DNA from: Chloroflexota bacterium
GTDB lineage: Bacteria; Chloroflexota; Anaerolineae; UBA4142
Reading direction: 5' to 3'
Length of the DNA stretch: 9,370 nt
Assembly (NCBI GenBank): GCA_023380675.1
Contig: JAMCRS010000148.1
Span: 1 to 9,370 of the forward strand
Positions 1 to 6,410 of this stretch are shown here, piece after piece. A program made the position numbers and the translations under genes. Below the pieces are notes generated by a model. The model ran no database searches. It was not told the DNA's origin and saw nothing but the letters and a program-made list of their open reading frames with translations. Each line of letters opens with the position of its first letter. Positions within the stretch are counted from its first letter, which is position 1.

Positions 1-295
1 ACTCCATCACCGCGTCCGCGTCGCCCGAAGCGAGATAGTCGCTCTCGTTCAATATGAACAAGAGCTGTGCGCTTTGGGGAATCGAAAAGGTCGAGCCCTC
101 GATGCGGAACGTGTCATAGCCCAGCGCTTCCAGCCAGCGCTGGAGGGCCTGAGCGCCTTGCGGCTCCGTGGTGTGCGTCGAATAGGGAATCCAGGTCGGC
201 GGCCCGGACTGCTCGAACAGCGCGCCGAGCACCGTCAGGCCCATCAGGGCGGCAAAGAGCACGACGACGACGACCAGATCACGCGAGAATCGCAT
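1..295 (-). CDS. DUF4350 domain protein, N-terminal part (runs off left edge)
   Basis: The first 98 residues are visible; the rest lies beyond the left edge. I chose the ATG at 293-295 because it follows the DUF4129 stop by three bases. The ATG at 300-302 that overlaps that stop reaches a TGA after seven codons. The protein opens with a positively charged tip (MRFSRD) and one membrane helix at about residues 7-27 rich in Val and Leu. An extracytoplasmic stretch follows with YSTHTTEPQGAQAL and a WLEALGY segment. This matches the start of DUF4350, where a GATase-like domain reads '..S.y...p.GarAL...LerlGy'. The function is unknown. The family usually sits between DUF4129 and a MoxR-type AAA ATPase, so a role in a membrane-associated chaperone or secretion-like system is inferred from context only. 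Confidence 0.75.
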   Translation of the reverse strand, partial: MRFSRDLVVVVVLFAALMGLTVLGALFEQSGPPTWIPYSTHTTEPQGAQALQRWLEALGYDTFRIEGSTFSIPQSAQLLFILNESDYLASGDADAVME

Positions 296-298
296 CGA

Positions 299-1261
299 TC
301 ATTCCGGCGGGGCCAGGTTTTTCATATCCTGCACGCGGCGCAGGTAGAGTTCGAAATCTTCGCGGCTGATCTTTTGATAACCGTACCAAGTTCGGTCGAA
401 CGTCTCGACGACCGGCTCGAGCGCTGCCCGGATCCGAGGACGATGCGCGACTTCTCGCAGCAGCTCGCGGTTCGTCAGGGTGTGGTCGTAGCGCAGAACG
501 CGCTGCTCGTCGAGGATCAAGAGAGCGGCCAGGTATAGCTGACGCACGGCCGTGCGATAGTCGCCTTGCTCCGCATATGCCTGCGCCGCATGCAGGATGC
601 CGCCCGAGGCAATCGCTTCGACGGGACCGGCCGTCGGGAGGTGGGACTCGCGAACGACGTTATCCACGAGGATGCGAAAGAAATAGATCAGCAGCGCCAC
701 GACCAACACGAAACCGAGCACCATGACCGCGTCGCGCGCGTTCACGACGCCGCCTAGCACATCCCCCAGAACGCTCGAAAGCCAATCGAGGAAATGCTGC
801 AGGAGCTCGTTGAGCGGATTCGAGACCTCGGGAGTCACGAACGGCGGATGGTCCAGAATATCGTGCAGCCGCGCCCGATCGGCCGGGTTGGGCGGGATCG
901 GGATCGTTCCGACCTGGCTGCCGAGCGCGTGGAGTCGTGCGTCGATCTTGAGGATTTCGTCCGGCGGCGCGTCGTTCTGCGCGGCGGCGTCGAGCTCGGC
1001 GACGAGGGTTTCGTTGTGTACGGGCATCGCGGCTCCCGAATCGAGCTGAACGGCGCGAATGGCGCCGAGGTCAGCCGCCGCCTGCTTGAGCAGTGCCTGA
1101 CGCGTCTCGGGCGCAGCCTCGTCGGCCGCGCGTTCGACACTCGAGAGCGCCTGCGCGATCGCGCGGCGATACTCGTCCAGCGTCGCGGGCGCTTGCGCCA
1201 GAGCGGTGACTGCGCCGAGCGCAGTCAAGAGAAGGGCGAGGACGAGGGCGCGCCGGATCAT
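299..1261 (-). CDS. DUF4129 domain-containing membrane protein
   Basis: A 320-residue protein. The start at 1261 forms an ATGA overlap with the stop of the preceding gene. The longer open frame up to 1771 only shadows that gene. Residues 1-23 look like a signal peptide ending near ALAQ. Residues 24-175 are predicted outside the membrane and rich in Ala and charged residues. One membrane helix lies at about 178-198. The cytoplasmic C-terminal part (about 220-310) holds the DUF4129 signature: a helix with GDYRTAVRQLYLAAL, then LRYDHTLTNRELL at about 256-268, and FDRTWYG at 288-294. In other genomes DUF4129 proteins are encoded with DUF4350, DUF58 and MoxR ATPases. DUF4350 is the next gene here. 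Biochemical function is unknown. Translational coupling on both sides suggests the products work in one membrane complex. Confidence 0.88.
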   Translation of the reverse strand: MIRRALVLALLLTALGAVTALAQAPATLDEYRRAIAQALSSVERAADEAAPETRQALLKQAAADLGAIRAVQLDSGAAMPVHNETLVAELDAAAQNDAPPDEILKIDARLHALGSQVGTIPIPPNPADRARLHDILDHPPFVTPEVSNPLNELLQHFLDWLSSVLGDVLGGVVNARDAVMVLGFVLVVALLIYFFRILVDNVVRESHLPTAGPVEAIASGGILHAAQAYAEQGDYRTAVRQLYLAALLILDEQRVLRYDHTLTNRELLREVAHRPRIRAALEPVVETFDRTWYGYQKISREDFELYLRRVQDMKNLAPPE

Positions 1262-2205
1262 GCGCTCCCTGCCGGCGCCGGCGCGACGGGAACAGGCCCG
1301 AGCCGCTCCAGAGCAAGTTGAAGGTCGTATCCTTCCTTGCGAACCCGGAGATCGTAGTAGAGCACGGTCAAAACGCACCAGGTGATCGGCGCAAGCAGAG
1401 TGGTCATGACGGCGTTGACCACGCTGCTGATGATCGTGGAGACGAGCAGCAAGCCGGGGACGAAGATGAGGATGCCGAAAGAGACGGTATACGACGGAAT
1501 CGCGTCGAGGACCGTCGTGAAAAGAAAGAGCAGGACGAGCATGAGGAGGACTCGCCAGAACGAGCCCCGGACCAGCCGCCAGCTCCGTCCCAATCCCCCC
1601 AGCCCGTTCTGGCCCTCGAGGACGATCGCCGGCGTTGAGAGCGCCCACTGTGTATTGAGAAAGATCAAAAGGACGAGGGGTGCAACCGCCAGGAAGCACA
1701 AGCAAGGGACGACGAACGACGCCATCATAAAGGCCGCGGAGAAGATGGTTACGACGCCGGTGATGAACCACGCCAGGATGAGGTGCGGCGACCGCCCAAG
1801 CGCCCGGCGGTACGCCTGGCCGATCGTCATGCGCCGACCGTGGTACTGTTCCGAAACCGCCAGAGCGACTGCGCCAAACTCAATGCTCCCCAGCACCGCG
1901 CTCACGAGCGCCGTGATCAGAAATGCTCCGTAAAAGATCAAAAGCGAAATATACGGGTCAGTGGAAAGGTTTCCCCCGGGTGGGTTTTCAAACAGCCCGG
2001 TTATGTTCGTGGGAAGAGCAAGGATGGTGGCGACGACCTGGATCACGAGCAGCGGGAAACTGACGACCGCGACGATTCCCACGAGCGTCACGACGTTCTT
2101 TCGGTAGAGCGCGATGGCTACGTCGAGCACCTCGCCCAGGCTCAGCGGCCGCAGGGCGGTAGGCAGCGGCGCGCCGGTCGCGTCCGTTCGACTCGTCATG
2201 TTCAT
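1258..2205 (-). CDS. Multi-pass membrane protein, GPDPase membrane-domain/DUF7544-like
   Basis: A 315-residue integral membrane protein, first gene of the left operon. The ATG at 2203-2205 is preceded by GAGG six bases upstream; an ATG two codons later is an alternative. A conserved amphipathic opening (LRPLSLGEVLDVAIALYRKN, about residues 18-37) precedes membrane segments at about 38-62, 86-117, 142-164, 166-186, 217-237 and 242-282. The C-terminus has LYYDLRVRKEGYDLQLALERLG (282-303), typical of the family related to the membrane domain of glycerophosphodiester phosphodiesterases and to archaeal/bacterial DUF7544 proteins. No catalytic phosphodiesterase domain is present, so an enzymatic role should not be assumed. 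A scaffold or transport-like role with the DUF4129 and DUF4350 products is inference from operon order. Confidence 0.8.
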   Translation of the reverse strand: MNMTSRTDATGAPLPTALRPLSLGEVLDVAIALYRKNVVTLVGIVAVVSFPLLVIQVVATILALPTNITGLFENPPGGNLSTDPYISLLIFYGAFLITALVSAVLGSIEFGAVALAVSEQYHGRRMTIGQAYRRALGRSPHLILAWFITGVVTIFSAAFMMASFVVPCLCFLAVAPLVLLIFLNTQWALSTPAIVLEGQNGLGGLGRSWRLVRGSFWRVLLMLVLLFLFTTVLDAIPSYTVSFGILIFVPGLLLVSTIISSVVNAVMTTLLAPITWCVLTVLYYDLRVRKEGYDLQLALERLGPVPVAPAPAGSA

Positions 2206-2271
2206 AATCAGCCTCTGGGTAAGGGGAATAGGATCGCCGTCGTGCCGGTTCTACCTCAGCCGCTCAAAAGG

Positions 2272-2300
2272 ATTGTATCACGTTTTGCGCGGTTATCCAA
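2272..2300 (-). promoter_or_regulatory. Candidate sigma-70 promoter of the left membrane operon
   Basis: On the minus strand TTGGAT (2295-2300) and TACAAT (2272-2277) are separated by 17 bases. The -10 matches five of six consensus bases; the -35 matches three. It lies about 67 bases upstream of the ATG at 2205, in an intergenic stretch of 290 bases, which is the expected place for the operon promoter. This is pattern matching only. Confidence 0.45.
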
Positions 2301-2495
2301 GGTCGGCGCGATGGATAGTGGGGACCCGCAAGGTCACGTCAGGACGCGACCCCACGACCTTACGAGACACGCGCCGGTGCGGCAGTTCGCCGAGACTCGT
2401 AAAGCGCAAATGCGGCCGAGACTGCATGCCGTAGTGGACGAGGGACCTGACACCACGCCTGCGCGCGGCATCAGCGGACGGAGCGTGAGCTGCGC
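2301..2495. other. Intergenic stretch with a weak inverted repeat
   Basis: I see no convincing gene between the hydrolase stop (2496) and the operon promoter. AAGGTC (2330-2335) and GACCTT (2356-2361) form an inverted repeat. On the minus strand it extends to nine pairs with two G-U wobbles. It lies about 135 bases beyond the hydrolase stop and has no T tract, so a terminator role is weakly supported. Confidence 0.3.
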
Positions 2496-3788
2496 TCAAC
2501 ACTCGCCGTGGACCATCCCCAAAAGTCGATCCAGGACCCGTTCCCCCTCTGAGCGCAAGGCGTTGTGCTCGTACTCGTCGGTGACCCAGGTCCGGATGCC
2601 GCGGATGGTCTGCGCGGTTTCTAGCGCAAATGCCCGGTCGACGTACATGTCGTTGTAATAGATCGTGGCGGCGCAAGGGACCGTGTTGGAACGCAACGCG
2701 TCCGGGTCGTAGAGGGGCGGCCAATCGTCAAATTCGGCGAGGAGGTCGGCCGCCGGCTTGAGGGGCTGAAGGTGCACGTAATCGTCGAACATCCAGGGGT
2801 AGACCATCTCGCCGGTGAAAAGCATCTGCTTGCCGGCCGACCACTTGTACTCCGGGAACTCTGCGCGAATGCGCTCCGCGGACCAGCTCGACGCGGTCCG
2901 CTGACAGTAGCACGCCTCGTGGAGCACGGCATAGATGGGATTGCTTTCAAAGTTGTGCGCGTTCTCTATGGCGAGCATAAAGCTATGGTTCAGCTCCCGC
3001 CCGGCCGCGCCGGTCACGAACGCGTCTTCGAGCATATAGTGAACGCGCTCGAATCCGTCGCTGGCGCCAAACCCCATCCCAAGCTGCTGGAACCGGCGCG
3101 AAGATAGTCGGCCGCCGTTCGGAAGACGCACGTCGTGCCGGTCGAGGAAATCGGCGATGGCCTGCACGCGTTCCACGTCGTCCGGGTAGCGCTCGTAGTA
3201 CAGCCGGTTTTTGTACGCGACCGTACGATAGGTCGAGCGATAAACCTCGTCGGCGGTGTGGTAGATGGGTGGGAGCCCGCCGGTGATGACCGCCTCTTTG
3301 AGCGCTTGTGGGGCCACGGACAAATAGGTCGTGATACAAAAGCCGCCATAGCTCTGGCCGAGAACGCTCCAACGCTCGTTTTCCCCAAGCAGCTCGCGAC
3401 GGATGCATTCCGCATCCCGGACGATCGCGTCGGCTCGAAAAAATCTGAGATAGTCCGCCGTCGCCTGGGGCGTCGACAAGCGGGCGAGCGTTTGAAAGTT
3501 GACGGGTGTGCTCCGCCCGGTCCCGCGTTGGTCGAGCAGCAGGACCCGATAATCCCGTACGGCCCTTTTCAACCAGCCATCGTTGACCAAAGGTCGGGGA
3601 GACGGCTGGCCGGGTCCGCCCTGAAAGAAGACGAGCCACGGCAGTCGCTCGTCTTCACGGCCGGCAGCCACGACCTCTCGCGCAAAGATTTCTATCTTGT
3701 CGCCATTCGGCGAGGCATGGTCGAGCGGTACGACAAAAGCATGATCGGTCAGGGCCAACCCTGGCAAACGATGTGTAATCCGGTCCAT
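2496..3788 (-). CDS. Alpha/beta hydrolase, proline iminopeptidase-like (peptidase family S33)
   Basis: A 430-residue alpha/beta hydrolase, a usual length for the larger S33 aminopeptidases that release N-terminal proline or similar residues. Motifs appear in order: QGGPG at 56-60 (oxyanion-hole loop, usually HGGPG), DQRGTGRS at 86-93, and the nucleophile elbow GQSYGG at 144-149 with Ser146. The likely acid is Asp380 in YYNDMYVD, and the likely histidine is His408 in EYEHNALR. A helical cap lies between about 170 and 330. No signal peptide is present, so the enzyme is probably cytoplasmic. The ATG at 3786-3788 has TAGGAG ten bases upstream. The gene stands alone with its own promoter-like -10 box. 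The exact substrate cannot be read from the sequence. Confidence 0.9.
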   Translation of the reverse strand: MDRITHRLPGLALTDHAFVVPLDHASPNGDKIEIFAREVVAAGREDERLPWLVFFQGGPGQPSPRPLVNDGWLKRAVRDYRVLLLDQRGTGRSTPVNFQTLARLSTPQATADYLRFFRADAIVRDAECIRRELLGENERWSVLGQSYGGFCITTYLSVAPQALKEAVITGGLPPIYHTADEVYRSTYRTVAYKNRLYYERYPDDVERVQAIADFLDRHDVRLPNGGRLSSRRFQQLGMGFGASDGFERVHYMLEDAFVTGAAGRELNHSFMLAIENAHNFESNPIYAVLHEACYCQRTASSWSAERIRAEFPEYKWSAGKQMLFTGEMVYPWMFDDYVHLQPLKPAADLLAEFDDWPPLYDPDALRSNTVPCAATIYYNDMYVDRAFALETAQTIRGIRTWVTDEYEHNALRSEGERVLDRLLGMVHGEC

Positions 3789-3822
3789 GGAAATTGCGCT
3801 CCTACTCTATTGTCTACCGGCT

Positions 3823-3828
3823 ATTATA
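3823..3828 (-). promoter_or_regulatory. Perfect -10 box upstream of the hydrolase
   Basis: TATAAT on the minus strand, about 35 bases before the ATG at 3788. No good -35 hexamer sits 16-18 bases further upstream; that stretch is a C-rich run. The promoter may be activator-dependent, or the box may be a chance match. Confidence 0.4.
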
Positions 3829-3976
3829 CGCTAATACACGGAGGAGGGGGCGGGACGGAGGGCGGACCCGGCAGTTTCACAGCGCGCTTGGTCTCTGCGA
3901 GAAGGCGGTCCTCAGCTATGGCATGCGGTATTGCGGTGGTGCGATCGGCAAGCAGTCGTCGCGTACCGAACGAACA

Positions 3977-4016
3977 ATCGGCGCAAGGACTCTTCGTACG
4001 GGGTCCTTGCGCCGAT
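3977..4016 (-). terminator. Strong hairpin after the VOC gene, probable terminator
   Basis: A perfect 14-bp inverted repeat: ATCGGCGCAAGGAC at 3977-3990 and its complement at 4003-4016, with a 12-base loop. It lies 91 bases beyond the VOC stop (4108). On the minus strand the stem is followed by TGTTCGTT, a weak T-rich tail. It would separate the VOC gene from the hydrolase gene. A protein-binding operator is the alternative. The surrounding 3829-4107 stretch holds no gene that I can support. Confidence 0.55.
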
Positions 4017-4107
4017 CTCGTTTCTGAACGGGAGTTAAATTGCGGCTGCGCGTTTGCGAGCGTCACGCGCCGCGCGATCGCGATCCGAGCGTGTCAACGC
4101 CGCCGGT

Positions 4108-4515
4108 CTACTTGCGCTGCGTTAGGCTGAACCAATTGCCGCAGCCGTCCTTGAAGAGCGCCTCGACTCCGTAAAACTCTTCCGTCGGAGGTTTCATAAA
4201 CTCGATCCCCTTCGACTTGAGCTCCTCGTACGTTTTGCGGACGTCGTCCGTTTCCCAGACGCCGCATCCCATGGCGTCCTTGTCCAGCATCGCGCGCAGA
4301 TGCGCGAGGAGGTCGGGCGGGATCATGGGCTCGCTCGGCTCGGTCAGCAGGATTTCCAGGTTTGGCTGGCCGGGGACATTCACGGTGAGCCAGCGCAGCC
4401 CACTTTCCATCTTCATATCGGTGTTGACCTTAAAGCCGAGCTTGTTGACGTATACGTCGAAAGCCTTGTTCTGGTCCCGGACGAACAAGGTAGTGTGCGA
4501 CAGTCTCGTAATCAT
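4108..4515 (-). CDS. VOC family protein (glyoxalase/bleomycin-resistance superfamily)
   Basis: A 135-residue protein, the usual size of a single-chain VOC protein with two beta-alpha-beta-beta-beta modules. Module one runs from about 3 to 60, with His7 in LSHTTLFV, KAFDVYVNKLGFKV, and Glu54 in LEILL. Module two runs from about 83 to 133, with GCGVWETDDVRKTYEELKSKG and then FKDGCGNWFSL. His7 and Glu54 fit two of the usual metal ligands. The ligand that normally starts module two is Gly/Cys instead of His, and the GN.fEL glutamate is Ser130, so metal use may differ from glyoxalase I. The ATG at 4513-4515 has AGGAG ten bases upstream. It follows the AraC regulator by 79 bases on the same strand, a common pairing. 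The substrate is unknown. Confidence 0.88.
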   Translation of the reverse strand: MITRLSHTTLFVRDQNKAFDVYVNKLGFKVNTDMKMESGLRWLTVNVPGQPNLEILLTEPSEPMIPPDLLAHLRAMLDKDAMGCGVWETDDVRKTYEELKSKGIEFMKPPTEEFYGVEALFKDGCGNWFSLTQRK

Positions 4516-4594
4516 GTGCCGTTTTCTCCTTTTCGGGAATCAGTTGCCGGAGAACAATAGCACATGCTGCACTGGCCGTCTTCTTGAGAATTGC

Positions 4595-5068
4595 TCACTT
4601 TGCCAGGTGAAGACTCGCTCCGTTCGACGGTCGTTTCCTGGTCTCCGAAGGTAGCACCTCCGCCGGCGGATCCGGGAGGCATCGTTCCAATCCGAACTGT
4701 GCGATGAAGCACGCCGGAATGAACCGGCGTGGGTTGCGGCGCTGTTCCCACACTCGCGCCCGATACACCGATGGGGACCAGCCGACCACTTTGTGAAACA
4801 AGGCGCTAAACGATCCCAGGCTCTCAAAGCCGACTGAAAAACAGATTTCCGTGATGGGGTATTCCGTGTTGGAGAGGAGCTCTTTGGCGCGCTCGATCCT
4901 CATGCGGGTGAGGTATTGATGCGGCGTCTGGTGAAACCGCTTGCGAAAGGCGCGCAAAAAGTGGAAACGCGAAAAGCCGGCCGCCCGCGCCATTGCATCC
5001 AGGTCGATCGAGTCCTCGAGCCGGGCGTCGATCAATTCTCGCGCCCGTTCGAGCGTTTCAGTCGACAT
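4595..5068 (-). CDS. Minimal AraC-family transcriptional regulator
   Basis: I start the protein at the ATG at 5066-5068 (MSTETLERARELIDARLEDS), giving 157 residues, because AGAGGA lies eight to nine bases upstream. The open frame to 5146 adds 26 residues without family likeness or ribosome binding site. The first helix-turn-helix is at about 21-53 (IDLDAMARAAGFSRFHFLRAF) and the second at about 70-104 (ITEICFSVGFESLGSFSALFHK), the hallmark of the AraC/XylS DNA-binding domain. There is no N-terminal sensor domain. The C-terminal tail carries a RRFIPACFIAQFG segment seen in several short AraC proteins, then a poorly conserved end. The likely target is the following VOC gene, with the upstream SRPBCC gene possible. 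Whether it activates or represses cannot be told. Confidence 0.87.
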   Translation of the reverse strand: MSTETLERARELIDARLEDSIDLDAMARAAGFSRFHFLRAFRKRFHQTPHQYLTRMRIERAKELLSNTEYPITEICFSVGFESLGSFSALFHKVVGWSPSVYRARVWEQRRNPRRFIPACFIAQFGLERCLPDPPAEVLPSETRKRPSNGASLHLAK

Positions 5069-5207
5069 CCATCGATTCCTCTCGCCAGCCGTCGCGGACA
5101 CGCCCGGTCCTACGGCCGTCCACCATTCGCTCATGACGACTGGCAACCATCACCCGCGCGCCCCAGCAAGCGGACGCGGGCGCGCCGTCAGCTCTGCCCG
5201 GCGGGAC

Positions 5208-5231
5208 GCCGCGCCGAACGACCGGCGCGGC
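5208..5231 (-). terminator. GC-rich hairpin after the SRPBCC gene
   Basis: A perfect 8-bp inverted repeat, GCCGCGCC (5208-5215) and GGCGCGGC (5224-5231), with an 8-base loop, 12 bases beyond the SRPBCC stop codon. There is no T tract, so intrinsic termination is uncertain, but the position fits a 3' end structure. It lies between the SRPBCC and AraC genes. Confidence 0.4.
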
Positions 5232-5243
5232 CTCGACTCCGTT

Positions 5244-5672
5244 CTAGTGCTCGATCAACTGCTTGATCCGGGCTCCCTGTTCATCGAGCGATTTCTGCAT
5301 TTGCTGTTTGACCATCGCTTCCGCCGCGGCTGGATATCCGCCGCTCAGCTCCATCGAGATGATCAGGTTCGTCGTGTTCCCGGCGCCGTCGAACGCGTAG
5401 ACGGTTTCGACCGGCCTCGGCACGCCGGCCGTCTTGACGCTCCATTTCTTGTTCTCTTCGTACGCCGATACCTGGAGCTGAGTTTCCATGCGCCGGCCCA
5501 TCACCTCGGTCGTATAGTGGTAAGTGGAGCCGACGGCGACCGGGCCGTCCGGCGTCAATTTGGCATCCAGGATGCCCGCCTGCCATGATTTATGGTTCTG
5601 AACCCCGGTGACGTAGGTAAAAACCTTGTCGACCGGCTGGTTGATCGTGATGTTTGAAGATACTGCTGCCAT
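5244..5672 (-). CDS. SRPBCC family protein (polyketide cyclase/START-like fold)
   Basis: A 142-residue protein of the SRPBCC helix-grip superfamily, which binds hydrophobic ligands in a central cavity. The start is the ATG at 5670-5672, preceded by AAGGAGG with six bases of spacing. The frame stays open far upstream, but that part belongs to the remnant of another gene. The start VSSNITINQPVDKVFTYVTGVQNHKSW is the usual first strand and helix (I.ap.e.Vf.yv.d..n...W). PVAVGSTYHYTTEVMGRRMETQLQVSAY and the long C-terminal helix from about 114 to 141 complete the fold. No catalytic residues can be assigned. A promoter-like pair lies upstream and a hairpin downstream, so it is probably monocistronic. 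The stop is TAG. Confidence 0.88.
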   Translation of the reverse strand: MAAVSSNITINQPVDKVFTYVTGVQNHKSWQAGILDAKLTPDGPVAVGSTYHYTTEVMGRRMETQLQVSAYEENKKWSVKTAGVPRPVETVYAFDGAGNTTNLIISMELSGGYPAAAEAMVKQQMQKSLDEQGARIKQLIEH

Positions 5673-5723
5673 TCTGATCCTCCTTGCCGTGTGATGGCCA
5701 AACCCCTGCCGACATTTCGGCGG

Positions 5724-5752
5724 AGTATAGCACTGGCCGATTGCCAAGACAA
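5724..5752 (-). promoter_or_regulatory. Candidate sigma-70 promoter of the SRPBCC gene
   Basis: TTGTCT (5747-5752) and TATACT (5724-5729) are separated by exactly 17 bases on the minus strand. They match four and five of six consensus bases. The expected transcript start would give a leader of about 45 bases before the ATG at 5672. The boxes lie at the very point where likeness to the flavoprotein C-terminus ends. Confidence 0.55.
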
Positions 5753-5755
5753 TGG

Positions 5756-6410
5756 GGCCTCCACCAGGATCAGCCGCTCTTCCATTCGCGCGCACGGCGT
5801 CGGAGATGATCAGCTGGATCGATTCAGGCCCGCTTGGCTCGTCCATTTCCTCTCCCCACACTTGCGCCAGCAGCCGGCGCTTGAGGCGCGCGCGATTTTC
5901 GTGTCTCTGCGACCAGATCGGACCCGGCCGCGCCGTCCATTCGTCGCCCGCGCCGTAGACCAGGTCGAGCAGGTGGAGCGTCGGCTTGCCGCGCGCGGCG
6001 AAGAAATCGCGGCACATGGTGCAGTAGGTCACGTAGGGCAGCGGGCTAGACGCAATCCGCCGATCCACGCAGGCTTGCGCGAGCTCGCGATTCGCGAGCC
6101 ACATGACGCCGCCGTAGCTGCAGCACTCGGTCTTGTCCCGGCTCAGCGGCAATTCCTGTATCGTGTGGCCGAGCCGCCGCACGATGCGGCGTGCGCTGTT
6201 CTGCAAACCCTCTTCGTGCCGCGTGCTGCACGGATCGTGCACCGCGACCACCTGGGGCGAGCGCGCCGGCGTCTCGGGCAATCCCCATCGGTCGAACAGG
6301 TCCCACAGCGAGAGGATCCGGACGTCAGCCAAGTGTTCCTTGAAGACGCGATAGCAGCTCGAGCACGCCAATACCACCGGGGGCGCGCCTAACGCCTGGT
6401 GGCGCTTGCG
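5756..6410 (-). pseudogene. 3' remnant of the FAD/iron-sulfur oxidoreductase (CCG-domain part)
   Basis: This continues, in the same frame, the gene that stops at 6411. Directly after the TGA the frame reads RKRHQALGAPPVVLACSSCY, completing the first CCG module. A second module follows with VAVHDPCSTRHEEG, TECCSYGGVMWLA and YVTYCTMCRDFF. CCG modules bind unusual iron-sulfur clusters in heterodisulfide-reductase-like proteins. The tail IQLIISDAVRA (near 5819-5787) is then broken. The expected continuation MEERLILVEA appears one base out of frame from 5785, so one extra base lies at about 5786-5789. After about 5756 I see no further likeness. From memory, full-length relatives carry several dozen further residues, so the 3' end is truncated. 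No ribosome binding site supports separate translation. Read through in frame, this segment would fuse to the SRPBCC protein. Confidence 0.7.

Noticed and set aside
262..276. ACG triplet run (four copies plus ACC)
   Set aside because: It encodes consecutive Val residues in the membrane helix of the DUF4350 protein; too short to call a microsatellite of interest.
1262..1771. N-terminal extension of the DUF4129 frame to 1771
   Set aside because: The extension overlaps the membrane-protein gene out of phase. The ATG at 1261 has a signal peptide and an ATGA overlap.
4071..4090. GATCGCGATC palindrome downstream of the VOC gene
   Set aside because: A short self-complementary run in GC-rich DNA with no repeat partner or gene-relative position that suggests a function.
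5069..5146. 26-residue N-terminal extension of the AraC regulator
   Set aside because: There is no ribosome binding site at 5146 and no family likeness; the start at 5068 has AGAGGA at good spacing.
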